From positions 115,519 to 179,518 of the forward strand of contig JAGFZX010000001.1 of the NCBI GenBank assembly GCA_017889585.1: a stretch of DNA of 64,000 bases, read 5' to 3'. A program made the position numbers and the translations under genes. Positions 1 to 8,654 of the stretch are shown piece by piece. The stretch is from Bacillota bacterium. Lineage in GTDB: Bacteria > Bacillota > Negativicutes > DSM-13327. The notes under the pieces are model-generated. The model saw nothing but the letters and a program-made list of their open reading frames with translations. It searched no databases and was not told the DNA's origin. Every line of letters starts with the position of its first letter. Position 1 is the first letter of the stretch.

Positions 1-2
1 AA

Positions 3-641
3 TCACAACTAGACACGATTTTAAAATCAGCTTTCGAACTGATTCTCTTCTATTTGGAGAATATGGACAAGGTATTTGCATTAAAAAATAATAACTACGT
101 ACTATTCGGAAGGTCAGCAGGAGCCTATCTATGCTTTATGTTGTGTGATATGTTAATTAAAAATCAAGCCGTACTGCCAATGGCGATCATAAGCCTGTAT
201 GGATATGCAAGACTTGACGAAATTGAATTTAATACACCAAACAAATATTATAACAAGTTAGCCAGCGTACCAGATGAAAACATCAAAAAAGTCATTTCGG
301 ATAGCCCGGTGACATATGGTCCAATGAACTTGAGATTCTCCCTTTATATCAAAGCAAGACAGGAAGGAATGTGGATAAAGCATCTCTGCGGAAAAGAAGA
401 TGCAACAAAATACTCATTAAACGATGAAGAGCTTACCAAATTCCCGCCGACAATACTGGTAGCGGCAACCCTAGACCCCGATGTCCCATATAAGATGACA
501 AAGTCACTACGTAAGCGAATCCCAAACTCACACCTGATAACAATCTACAGAGAAGTCCATGATTTCGATAGAGATGTAAAGGATGAGTCAGGAAGAGTAA
601 CATATGAAGAGATAATAACATGGCTGGAAGATAGAATATGA
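3..641 (+). CDS. alpha/beta hydrolase (5' end outside window)
   Basis: C-terminal part of an alpha/beta-hydrolase-fold esterase/lipase-like enzyme. The reading frame is open to the window edge, so the true start lies upstream; the TTG at 54 is only the first start-like codon inside the window. Numbered from that TTG, the nucleophile elbow GRSAG carries Ser21, an acid candidate lies at Asp141 or Asp143 (LDPDVP), and His169 in EVHDFD completes the triad in the usual order. Substrate cannot be told from the sequence. The stop overlaps the ATG of the following PucR-family gene by four bases (ATGA), suggesting translational coupling. Fold and triad are fairly sure; the physiological role is unknown. 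Confidence 0.75.
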   Translation, partial: SQLDTILKSAFELILFYLENMDKVFALKNNNYVLFGRSAGAYLCFMLCDMLIKNQAVLPMAIISLYGYARLDEIEFNTPNKYYNKLASVPDENIKKVISDSPVTYGPMNLRFSLYIKARQEGMWIKHLCGKEDATKYSLNDEELTKFPPTILVAATLDPDVPYKMTKSLRKRIPNSHLITIYREVHDFDRDVKDESGRVTYEEIITWLEDRI

Positions 642-2254
642 TCTCGATTGCAGAACTTTTAAAAAACCCGCCCTTCTCGCAAATGACCGTTTTGAACCAA
701 GCCGCCGATTTGTCCCGCAAGGTGGACAGCGCCGATATTTCAGAAACGCCGGACATTACATTCTTTATCAAGCCTCATACTCTGCTGATTACAACCGGCA
801 TGGCCTTCAAAGAGGATTCGGCCGGGTTCTGCCAGATGATCGAGGAATTAAATCGTGTCCCCATTGCTGGAATCTGCGTGAAGCTGGGTCGGTTTATCGA
901 TGAACTGGATCCCTCTATTCTCGAAACCGCCGATAAACTTCATTTTCCCCTACTTCAAGTTCCTGCTTCCTGGACGTTGGGAATAGCCTGTCATCAGCTC
1001 CTCTCCTACCTTTGGAATGTGGAAAATGAACAGCTTCTAAACGCTCTGAAAATCCAGCGGGAGTATTCTCAAATGCTGATAAAGGACACCCCAATTTCCG
1101 CTCTCCTTGCCCATCTGAGCCGAACAGTCCGGCAGGTGGTATTTTTGACCGACCCCTTTTGGGAAATAATAGACACCTCCCTTCCTTTGGGCAAGAAAAC
1201 GCTGGAAATGAAGCAGACAATAGCCGCCATAAAAGAAAATGGTAAACTTAGAAGTTCTCCTTCCGAGTCTGTTCCCTCTTCCCTGTATGTTCAAGCTTCC
1301 CGCCCGTTTACCGCATGGATCTTTCCCGTTTGGGCCGCTTCTGTCCATCCCTACCTGCTTATTGTGCTGGAAGAGGAAAAAATCCCTTATCCCTTCTCTT
1401 ATCTTGTCATTGAGCAGACTGCCGCTGCCAGCGCTTTTTCCCTTTACAAAAATCAAAAACTCAAAGAGTTACATTGGAGAATGCGGGAGGATTTTTTAAG
1501 GCGGCTGACCCACAGCACCAGCAGTAACGAAACCACAGTTTTTCTGGAGCAGGGCGCCGGCTTTGGTTTGATTCCCTCTGATTATTACAGATTCCTTATT
1601 GTGGGGATCGATGGCTTGCTAGAGGAGAAAAATCCTGTGCAGTCAGATCTCTACTCCCTTGTATATAACTGGCTGGAGCGGCATGTAGCACTTTTCGGAG
1701 AAGATGCCATTTTATTTTCCTGCCAAAAGAGCGACAAAATAATCGTACTCTTGCAAAAACCTGCGGAAAATCTGGAAAGTTCCATTGTTTTCATCAGAGA
1801 ACAAATGACTGCCTTTCTCTCTGTTTCCATTTCCTGCGCTGCGGGAAATCCAGTCACTTCTCTCCATTCCCTGGCATTCTCGCGCATTGAGGCGGAAGAA
1901 ATTTATCATCAATGCAGAGCGGAGGGCAGGAACGCTTTTTTCTCAACCTATTATTCTCAAGGGGTTTCGGAGCTTTTGCGTTTTGTCCCCCAGGAACATG
2001 CCCGTCATTTCTGCACCCGCATTTTAAAATCTCTAGCTTACCCGGAGCAGGAAGCTCAGGTAATTCTCCGCCAAACGCTTCAAACCTACTTGGATTGCCA
2101 GGGCGATATTGCCGAAACGGCCCGAGCGCTATATATCCACCGCAACACTGTAAAATACCGGATAGCAAGACTAAATGATTTATTAGATGCTCCTCTCGCT
2201 AGCTCCGATTTTTCTTTGCAGTTGCGGCTTGCGCTACTGCTTTCCCAATTATAG
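638..2254 (+). CDS. PucR-family transcriptional regulator
   Basis: 538-residue regulator of the PucR/CdaR type. The N-terminal ~125 residues match the PucR ligand-sensing domain (starting ISIAELLKNP, with the FPLLQVP-type strand near residue 110). A middle region follows, and a C-terminal helix-turn-helix of the HTH_30 type spans about residues 475-535 (GDIAETARALYIHRNTVKYR). Such proteins control purine, sugar-acid or amino-acid catabolic genes. The start ATG overlaps the stop of the upstream hydrolase. The downstream neighbour, on the opposite strand and sharing a terminator, is an Ldh-type dehydrogenase, a plausible target. Family assignment is solid; the effector is unknown. GC content is noticeably higher than in the second PucR gene at 3827, suggesting a separate origin. 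Confidence 0.88.
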   Translation: MISIAELLKNPPFSQMTVLNQAADLSRKVDSADISETPDITFFIKPHTLLITTGMAFKEDSAGFCQMIEELNRVPIAGICVKLGRFIDELDPSILETADKLHFPLLQVPASWTLGIACHQLLSYLWNVENEQLLNALKIQREYSQMLIKDTPISALLAHLSRTVRQVVFLTDPFWEIIDTSLPLGKKTLEMKQTIAAIKENGKLRSSPSESVPSSLYVQASRPFTAWIFPVWAASVHPYLLIVLEEEKIPYPFSYLVIEQTAAASAFSLYKNQKLKELHWRMREDFLRRLTHSTSSNETTVFLEQGAGFGLIPSDYYRFLIVGIDGLLEEKNPVQSDLYSLVYNWLERHVALFGEDAILFSCQKSDKIIVLLQKPAENLESSIVFIREQMTAFLSVSISCAAGNPVTSLHSLAFSRIEAEEIYHQCRAEGRNAFFSTYYSQGVSELLRFVPQEHARHFCTRILKSLAYPEQEAQVILRQTLQTYLDCQGDIAETARALYIHRNTVKYRIARLNDLLDAPLASSDFSLQLRLALLLSQL

Positions 2255-2255
2255 T

Positions 2256-2300
2256 CATAAACAAAAGGGCCTCAACATCAGTTGAGACCCTTTGTTTATG
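2256..2300. terminator. bidirectional intrinsic terminator
   Basis: Near-perfect inverted repeat (ATAAACAAA..CCTCAAC / GTTGAG..TTTGTTTAT) directly after the PucR stop and just before the convergent dehydrogenase stop. A/T-rich flanks on both sides allow it to serve both transcripts. Confidence 0.8.
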
Positions 2301-2309
2301 GCTTTCCTT

Positions 2310-3389
2310 TTAATCTAATGTATCAGAAGCAAAAGCGCTTTTTCCCTCATAGTGGTTGTAATGGATGTCATCGCTGACAAGATAATCATAGATTTCTTTT
2401 ACAATGGGAATTCCACTCTTTTCATATTCTTTTGCCTTCTTTTCTGAAGATTCGCCTGGAACCAGCACCTTATCAAAACCCGCAGCCGGGCGGAGCTCAT
2501 GAAGCTCATCCACCATTGTACGCACGTTGTTTTTGAATGTATCAAGAGATACAAAGTACTCAGGATTTATTACCAGATGAATCTGGCCCAATTGACGCCC
2601 GGCAGAAAGATCGGCGTACATGGAGCTTACATGTTTTCCAGATGGAACGCCGAGGAGAGAACCGCACAAAATATCGACCATCATCATCAAGCCATAGCCC
2701 TTGGAACCTGCAATAGCCAGAAGGCCGCCAACAGCAAATGGATCAGTGGTAGGACATCCTTCTTTGTCTACCGCCCATGTTTCAGGGATAGGTTTGTTTT
2801 TGGCTCTGGCATCCAAAATCTTTCCCCAAGCTCCTACTGTAGTAGCCATATCAAATACAATTGGAGAACGCCCTGCACAAGGAGCAGCAAAGCCTATAGG
2901 GTTTGTTCCAAAATATGGATCTGCTGATCCATACGGCACCACCATAGGGTCGGACTGACACATGGATATGGCGATCATATTTTCGTCGGTAGCCATTCTG
3001 AGAAAATAAGAAAGGGTGCCGCAATGCCCGAGCTCACGCATGCCGACAAAACCGATTCCAGTTTCCTTAGCTAGTTTTATTGCTTCAATCATACCGTTTT
3101 TGGCCACAAGCATTCCTACTGCGTTGTCCCCTTCGTAAATACCTGTGCTGGGTCCTGTCTTCCTAAAGGAGAAATTAGGCTTTGCATTGCTGCCGCCCTT
3201 GGATATCCGCTCCGAATAGTATTCTACACGCACAGCTCCATGAGAGTGTACACCTCTGCTATCTGCATAGCTCAAGTGGTTAGCAACTTCCTGCGCATGA
3301 TCCTCAGGCAAGCCAGCCTTCATCACCTTATTCTTAATCAACTGATGCAATTCTTCCTTGTTTACCAATACCATTTCTTGGCTACTCAT
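2310..3389 (-). CDS. Ldh family NAD(P)-dependent oxidoreductase
   Basis: Member of the malate/L-lactate/ureidoglycolate/sulfolactate dehydrogenase family (Ldh_2; MDH/AllD/ComC type), which oxidises 2-hydroxy acids with NAD(P). About 359 residues, the normal family length. Visible family marks: ADSRGVHSHG near residues 42-51, and MRELGHCG near 118-124 with the His that takes the place of the catalytic SHFG-type His. The track start would add seven residues (MKGVLFI), but AAAGGGG lies 11 nt before the internal ATG at 3389, so that start is chosen. Flanked by two PucR regulators and near an MFS anion carrier, it probably belongs to a hydroxy-acid or ureide catabolic module. The exact substrate cannot be read from the sequence. 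Confidence 0.82.
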   Translation of the reverse strand: MSSQEMVLVNKEELHQLIKNKVMKAGLPEDHAQEVANHLSYADSRGVHSHGAVRVEYYSERISKGGSNAKPNFSFRKTGPSTGIYEGDNAVGMLVAKNGMIEAIKLAKETGIGFVGMRELGHCGTLSYFLRMATDENMIAISMCQSDPMVVPYGSADPYFGTNPIGFAAPCAGRSPIVFDMATTVGAWGKILDARAKNKPIPETWAVDKEGCPTTDPFAVGGLLAIAGSKGYGLMMMVDILCGSLLGVPSGKHVSSMYADLSAGRQLGQIHLVINPEYFVSLDTFKNNVRTMVDELHELRPAAGFDKVLVPGESSEKKAKEYEKSGIPIVKEIYDYLVSDDIHYNHYEGKSAFASDTLD

Positions 3390-3508
3390 AATAAATAATA
3401 CCCCTTTCATTCTACTTCCGCCTGAATTTTCCGAATGCTTTACCTTTATTGTACTTCTCTTTTATTGTACTGTTCTTTTCCCTTTTTCGCATCGTCCATA
3501 CAGGATAA

Positions 3509-3555
3509 TTCATCCTCTTTGTTTTGTCTATTTTAAACAAATCAAAGAGGATGAA
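3509..3555. promoter_or_regulatory. inverted repeat upstream of dehydrogenase gene
   Basis: Perfect 13-bp arms TTCATCCTCTTTG / CAAAGAGGATGAA with a 21-nt spacer, about 120 bp before the dehydrogenase start. It may be an operator for a PucR regulator, a leader hairpin, or the terminator of the decayed regulator fragment whose stop lies just upstream on the same strand (3589). The sequence alone does not decide. Confidence 0.4.
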
Positions 3556-3588
3556 TACTTTAGTTTTTTTGACCTGCATATTAAATAA

Positions 3589-3684
3589 TTAGGCCATCAA
3601 AGGGTACATAATATCAACAAATGGGATTGCTCTGGGAAACTGAATAATAGGAATTGAAAATTCATCACCAGCTTCGATGTTTGC
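3589..3684 (-). pseudogene. remnant of a PucR N-terminal sensing domain
   Basis: Reading the minus strand gives about 31 codons ending in TAA that resemble the PucR domain core: a DEFSIPIIQFP strand followed by AIPFVDIMYP, the family pattern of a (N/D)EL..P(I/L)IELP strand and a PFVDII.P turn. An in-frame TGA stands immediately upstream and no start or ribosome site is present, so it is a fragment. It lies directly upstream of the dehydrogenase gene in the same direction, where a third regulator may once have been. The similarity is by eye. Confidence 0.45.
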
Positions 3685-3826
3685 TCACTTCTTATTAGTA
3701 ATCTGCTTACACGCTGGCGCCGAAAAGCTAAGTGAATGACTTAAAATCCACGTAATCCCTAAAGGAGATTGGGATAATTAGTCGAATATTGGATTCAATC
3801 GTTAAATAAAGAAAGCCGAGGTGCCT

Positions 3827-5473
3827 ATGAAAATCAAGGATGTTTTGCAATTGTTTCAAGAACAATCCATATCGCTAGTTGCAGGTGCCAATGGGCTGAA
3901 CAATATTGTTGAATCCGTAAATATAATGGATGCCCCCGACATTGAAAACTGGGCTAGGACCGGAGATTTAATTTTAACGACTGCCTATACCATTAAAGAT
4001 AATCCCCTCTTACAAGAACAACTACTTAAGCAACTCAAGACACGTGGTTGTGCTGGTCTTGGTATTAAAACCAAACGTTTTTTACCGGAGATTCCCACCA
4101 AAATGCTCGATATGGCAAACGACTTAGGCTTTCCGATATTGGAACTTCCCTTAAATTTATCTCTAGCTGAAATTATGAATCCAATTATCAGCAATATCGT
4201 AAATCACCAATCCTTAGTGTTGCAACGTTCCAATGAAATTTATAAGTCAATGACAACTGTAGCCATGAATGGCGGTGGATTGCCTGCAATTATTAGCTGT
4301 TTAGGTAAACTCACACAATGCCCTGTTGGTTGCTATGACGTAAACGGCATGCTAATTAATCACTGGCTACCAGATACTATCTCGGAACAGGACACCAATA
4401 TACTTGCATCTCTAAAAAATCTCTTGCATATTCCTCAACCCACTAGCAGTTTTTCAGACAAAAACCTATTTAAAGAAAAAAATTCCTATGTCCAATCAAT
4501 TACAGTCGGAAATCACTCCTATTTGAAAATATCGGCTAGGATTTTATCCAGCAATGAATTTTTCGGGTATATTACTATCTTTCAACGATCCAGTTCTTTC
4601 TCTGATATTACTTTAGCAGCGATAGAACATGCCTGTACAGTTGCTACCTTGGAATTTTTGAAACAAAAAGCTGTCACCGAAAGTCACAAGTTATACTCCC
4701 GAGATATCCTGGAATATCTATTATTCAGCGATCTTAACCAACCCAATATGAGCGGATTTATTGATACTTCCAAGCTAGCCCAAGCCAAGGTTTATAAATG
4801 CTTAATTATTGAACCCGATACTATAGAAAATGAATACAACCTATCTATTCTCTCTGTCAAACTATATAAGATCGCCCAACAAATCATTGCTGCAAAATAT
4901 TCATTGTCCTTGGTATCTGAGCGAGCAGGTAAAATTATTGTTTTATTAGCTTCTACCAACAATTTTAATGAAGAAAACGAAATGTATGAGAAACTACATC
5001 AATCCCTTTCTAATATTGATCCACTTAGAAAGGTATCCATTGGCATCGGTACCCCAGAACTAGACTTTCGCTCTGTGCGCCAAAGCTTCCATGATGCATT
5101 AGCTTGTTTGAAACTTGGTCGTCTAATTAAAGGCCCTGGAAACATAACACATCCTTATGACATTGCAGGCTATTCCATCCTCCTTTCTGATAAGGAAACA
5201 TCACATATTCTCACTCAACTTTATGATCCTATTATTGATAAACTGAAAAAATCCGATCAAAGCTTAGGCACAGAGTTTCTTAAAACCCTAGAAAAATATC
5301 TAGAATTTGATAAAAACCTTGTCTCCACAGCAAAAGAACTCTATGTTCACCGAAATACATTAGCAAATAGGCTAGAACGAATTGCTGACATAAGTGGACT
5401 AGACCTAGAAAATAGAGAACAGCTTTTTTGCTTTAGATTAGCTCTTAGAAGAAGAAAAATCTTAAAAGAGTAA
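3827..5473 (+). CDS. PucR-family transcriptional regulator
   Basis: About 548 residues. The N-terminal PucR domain (roughly 1-125) contains MDAPDIENWARTGDLILTTAY and LGFPILELP. A middle GGDEF-like/CdaR region follows, and the C-terminal HTH_30 helix-turn-helix spans about 490-545 (TAKELYVHRNTLANRLERIA). The GTG at 3821 is part of the Shine-Dalgarno-like GAGGTG, so the ATG at 3827 is preferred. Divergent from the dehydrogenase gene and convergent with the MFS carrier, it probably regulates one or both. It is only distantly similar to the PucR protein at 638 and is more A/T-rich. Effector unknown. Confidence 0.87.
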   Translation: MKIKDVLQLFQEQSISLVAGANGLNNIVESVNIMDAPDIENWARTGDLILTTAYTIKDNPLLQEQLLKQLKTRGCAGLGIKTKRFLPEIPTKMLDMANDLGFPILELPLNLSLAEIMNPIISNIVNHQSLVLQRSNEIYKSMTTVAMNGGGLPAIISCLGKLTQCPVGCYDVNGMLINHWLPDTISEQDTNILASLKNLLHIPQPTSSFSDKNLFKEKNSYVQSITVGNHSYLKISARILSSNEFFGYITIFQRSSSFSDITLAAIEHACTVATLEFLKQKAVTESHKLYSRDILEYLLFSDLNQPNMSGFIDTSKLAQAKVYKCLIIEPDTIENEYNLSILSVKLYKIAQQIIAAKYSLSLVSERAGKIIVLLASTNNFNEENEMYEKLHQSLSNIDPLRKVSIGIGTPELDFRSVRQSFHDALACLKLGRLIKGPGNITHPYDIAGYSILLSDKETSHILTQLYDPIIDKLKKSDQSLGTEFLKTLEKYLEFDKNLVSTAKELYVHRNTLANRLERIADISGLDLENREQLFCFRLALRRRKILKE

Positions 5474-5799
5474 ATTTTTATCATTACATAATGCTACGTC
5501 CACTATGCTAGCGTCACTATTAAATTTTCTTAATTTAAAGTATATCTTGATAGGTATTTCTTCATCCAATGTATCTGCTAGAGCAAAAGTTATCCACTTT
5601 GCCATTCTAAGTTGTTGGCCACCATGTTTTTAATTATATTTTTCCCTTACCCCCAAAATCAAAACAGTTCTTGAAACAAGACCATTCAAGGGCGTGCATA
5701 GCACGGGCTTGAATGGTCTTGTTTCAAGAACTAAAATATTCAATGGGTAAGTGAAAATTGGGTGGACAATTAAACCATCTTTTTCGTATCTATATATAA
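5474..5799. other. convergent intergenic region
   Basis: About 326 bp between convergent genes. Apart from the large inverted repeat at 5666-5732, no gene or RNA is recognisable. Confidence 0.6.
5666..5732. repeat. 25-bp perfect inverted repeat
   Basis: Arms of 25 bp beginning AGTTCTTGAAACAAG are exact reverse complements, separated by 17 nt that contain a smaller palindrome (GTGCATAGCAC). It stands between convergent genes. Read on the minus strand it is followed by GTTTTGATTTTG, so it could end transcription of the MFS gene, but the arms are far longer than a usual terminator. Confidence 0.75.
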
Positions 5800-7086
5800 C
5801 TATTGTACATGTAATATAGTATCGCTATTTTTTACAGTTAAAGCCACAATTGTGGATGCGATTGCCGCAACAATTAGGAAGATGAACGCCATATCAAAAG
5901 ATCCACCATTAATGTCAATCAAATAACCCATAACAAACGGCGAGATAAAACCAGCTACTTGTCCGCCAAAATTGACTGTTCCCGAACTTGATCCCATAAT
6001 TGCTGGTGGAATTGAATCAACAACCAGCCCCCAAAACGCGGCGAAAGCGATAAACATAAAAAGTGCTGCAACACATTGATACACAACAGCCATATCTGGT
6101 GAAACCACAGAATAAGTCATGTATAAAAAAAATGATGCAATTAAAGTATTTGGGATAAATAACCATTTGCGTTTTCCTTTGAAACGGTCTGATAAAAAAC
6201 CACCAATTAACATCCCAACTGTTCCAACGAAAAAGGGCAACGAACCATAGATGCCAGTCTTAAGCAAGGAAAATCCACGAACTTTCATGAGATAAGAAGG
6301 GAGCCAAGAAACAAATCCCCAAAATGTAATATCAAATAAGAACCAAATGAACACCATCTGCCACAGAATTGGAGTTCTCAAGAAATCCTTAAATTCGATA
6401 CTCTTACCAGCAGGCTTTGTATCCTCTACTTTAACAACAGGTGCTACGTTAAGTTCTTTTAGTTCCTCGGTTGTCATGCTAGGATGTTCTGCTGGATTAT
6501 CTTTAATATAGAAATACATTGCTAAAGCGATAACTATTCCAGGTATACCAAGAGTGACAAATACAGTTCGCCAGCCATATGTTCCAATAATTCCCGCCGC
6601 AACTAACGAAGCAATGGCTGGTCCTAATGTATTAACAGATGACTGAATGGCTGTTGCCGTTGCTCTTTCGCTAGGAGGAAAATATAGTGATATCGTCTTC
6701 CAAGAAGCCCCTGGAAAAGAACCCTCTCCTACGCCAAATACAAAACGACAGAGCAACAATATCGGAAAAGAAGCAACTAAACCAGTAATACTCGTGAATA
6801 TTGACCACCATGCTATAGCAATTGCCATAACTCTTCTAGGTCCAAATTTATCAGCGAGCATTCCACCGGGGATTTGAAACAAAGCATATCCTGCAAAGAA
6901 GGTACTTAAGATAAGTCCTTGCGCTGCAGCATCAATCTGAAATTCCTTGCCGATAAACGGCAGAGCAATACCAATGACCATTCTGTCTAAAAAAGAAAAT
7001 AGCCAACCCATCCATAATATACTAAGAACCGAATACCTAACTTTCCACCGAAATCCTTCTGTGGGCGTAGTACGATTAGTCCCCAT
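5800..7086 (-). CDS. MFS transporter, anion:cation symporter type
   Basis: 428-residue major facilitator superfamily permease with twelve predicted membrane segments. The N-terminal segment ends in SFLDRMVIGIALPF, and loop 2-3 has GGMLADKFGPRRV, the MFS signature. The pattern resembles the ACS family (hexuronate, glucarate, galactonate and other organic anions). Start ATG is preceded by AGGAGG at 8 nt. It sits alone on its strand next to the PucR2/dehydrogenase pair, so a hydroxy-acid or sugar-acid substrate is likely but unproven. A related but distinct paralogue is encoded at 27940. Confidence 0.85.
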   Translation of the reverse strand: MGTNRTTPTEGFRWKVRYSVLSILWMGWLFSFLDRMVIGIALPFIGKEFQIDAAAQGLILSTFFAGYALFQIPGGMLADKFGPRRVMAIAIAWWSIFTSITGLVASFPILLLCRFVFGVGEGSFPGASWKTISLYFPPSERATATAIQSSVNTLGPAIASLVAAGIIGTYGWRTVFVTLGIPGIVIALAMYFYIKDNPAEHPSMTTEELKELNVAPVVKVEDTKPAGKSIEFKDFLRTPILWQMVFIWFLFDITFWGFVSWLPSYLMKVRGFSLLKTGIYGSLPFFVGTVGMLIGGFLSDRFKGKRKWLFIPNTLIASFFLYMTYSVVSPDMAVVYQCVAALFMFIAFAAFWGLVVDSIPPAIMGSSSGTVNFGGQVAGFISPFVMGYLIDINGGSFDMAFIFLIVAAIASTIVALTVKNSDTILHVQ

Positions 7087-7512
7087 TTGCTGTTCCTCCT
7101 AATCATATAATCTTCCCTCTAATTATACTGAATTTTAAAACTCTTTTTCCAGTGCATAACTCGTAAAGAAACGTGAAATCAATGTGCATCTTGCACACCA
7201 GACACTCTCCACTATTATTAATCTTACTGGAAACGCCCGCAAATAGACTGACTAAGCCTAAAATGATAATGTTTCTACTCGCAATCGTTTTCCTCCGTTT
7301 TTTCCTCATTTTTAACCTATTTCTCTAGCACGGATAGCAGCCATGAAAAAAGAGAAACTTAGGAACATTCTTAATCTGCCTAAGTTTCTCTAGATGTCAT
7401 ATCTGGACTTTTAACATTATGTTCTTTCAGTTTCCTAAAGATTCACTTCGATATGTCTCCTTTGAAACTTCCAGCTTAAATATAGATTCCTCCATTCCAT
7501 TAATTTAATTTT
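7087..7512. other. intergenic region
   Basis: About 426 bp between two minus-strand genes. It contains the terminator for the Fe-S protein gene (7345-7391) and the promoter region of the MFS gene. A 68-codon frame here has no ribosome site and no recognisable similarity and is not called. Confidence 0.55.
7345..7391 (-). terminator. intrinsic terminator
   Basis: Perfect stem AGAGAAACTTAGG / CCTAAGTTTCTCT followed, on the minus strand, by TTTTTTC. It ends the transcript of the Fe-S protein gene about 120 bp upstream. Confidence 0.8.
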
Positions 7513-8619
7513 CTACAGTTCAATCAAGGTATAAGCACGGCTACCCATCCCTATTTCTTCACCATATTCCAGTTGTATCCCGCCTTTAGTGCCTGGATGG
7601 AGTCCATCAAATTTTTCCTCGCCAGCTGCATAACCTTGTGACAACAAGGAAGCGGTCAATCCAATTTGTTTGTTGACAAGATCATAACTTGCTTGATCAA
7701 GAGCCACTGGATCAATAGAGGCCAAAAAGCCTATATCAGGAACGATAGGTGCATCACTCCATGGTACACAATCACAGTCTGGCGTAATATTTGTCAGAAA
7801 GTTGATATAACCGATGCGCCCCGACAAGCTTTTTACTACCCCATAGGCATACTCAGTCATTCGCTCCATAAAGCTAGTCACTTCAGATCCCCAGTCCATG
7901 CCAATAGCTTTTATAGGACACACTGTCATGCATTCTCCACAACCAATACATTTTTCAGGGTTGACAAATGACTTTTTATCATTCAATGCAATGGCCTGTT
8001 CTGGGCAGACCGGATCGCATTTGCCACAGCCCACGCACTTTTCTTGATTGACTAGGATATTTACTGAATGCTGCTCCTTCTTACCAACAGCTGGAGCAGC
8101 CCCCATGGCCATATTCTTGATAGCCCCGCCAAACCCCGCCATTTCGTGCCCCTTAAAATGGGACATAACAATCATACTATTGGCATTAACAATATCTTTG
8201 GCGAGTTTTACGGTTTGGAAATGTTTCTTATTGATGGTCACTTCCTTAATATTTTCACTACGTAATCCATCAGCAATAATCAGTGGTGCCCCTGTCACGG
8301 AAAAATCAAAACCATGTTCCAAGGCTGTAACCAAATGATCAACAGCATTGTGACGACTCCCGGAATATAGGGTATTGGTATCTGTCAAAAAAGGTTTAGC
8401 GCCTTTGGCTTTCAGCTTGTCCACAACTTGGCGCACAAACACTGGATTAATATAGCTATCATTGCCCCGTTCACCAAAGTGAAGTTTTATAGCAGTCAGG
8501 TCATTTTTCTGTGTCAAATCGTCAAAGCCGGCTGCATCATATAACTTTTTAATTTTACTAATTTTATTTTCCCTTGGACTTCGAGCACGTAAATTTACAA
8601 AATACACTTTACTTGACAT
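7513..8619 (-). CDS. DUF362 Fe-S protein with two 4Fe-4S motifs
   Basis: 368-residue protein of the DUF362 family, often annotated as uncharacterised Fe-S centre protein. The DUF362 part covers about residues 1-180 and continues after the ferredoxin insert. Two classical 4Fe-4S motifs lie at about 195-205 (CVGCGKCDPVCP) and 224-234 (CIGCGECMTVCP), each with CxxCxxCxxxCP spacing. No signal peptide, so cytoplasmic. AAAGGGG lies 10 nt before the ATG. It is immediately upstream of topB on the left with a 35-bp gap and the same direction, but no functional link is evident. Electron-transfer role inferred; reaction unknown. Confidence 0.85.
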   Translation of the reverse strand: MSSKVYFVNLRARSPRENKISKIKKLYDAAGFDDLTQKNDLTAIKLHFGERGNDSYINPVFVRQVVDKLKAKGAKPFLTDTNTLYSGSRHNAVDHLVTALEHGFDFSVTGAPLIIADGLRSENIKEVTINKKHFQTVKLAKDIVNANSMIVMSHFKGHEMAGFGGAIKNMAMGAAPAVGKKEQHSVNILVNQEKCVGCGKCDPVCPEQAIALNDKKSFVNPEKCIGCGECMTVCPIKAIGMDWGSEVTSFMERMTEYAYGVVKSLSGRIGYINFLTNITPDCDCVPWSDAPIVPDIGFLASIDPVALDQASYDLVNKQIGLTASLLSQGYAAGEEKFDGLHPGTKGGIQLEYGEEIGMGSRAYTLIEL

Positions 8620-8654
8620 GTAATTTTATCCCCTTTCCCTCTTTATATTTATTA

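Larger units (their letters stand above)
3390..3826. other. divergent regulatory region with regulator remnant
   Basis: About 440 bp between the divergent dehydrogenase and second PucR gene. It holds a 13-bp inverted repeat at 3509-3555 (TTCATCCTCTTTG arms), a decayed PucR fragment at 3589-3684 and, before the PucR gene, unremarkable A/T-rich sequence. No intact gene is seen. Confidence 0.6.

Noticed and set aside
7103..7309. 68-codon frame on the minus strand
   Set aside because: No ribosome site, no recognisable similarity, and it overlaps the promoter region of the MFS gene.
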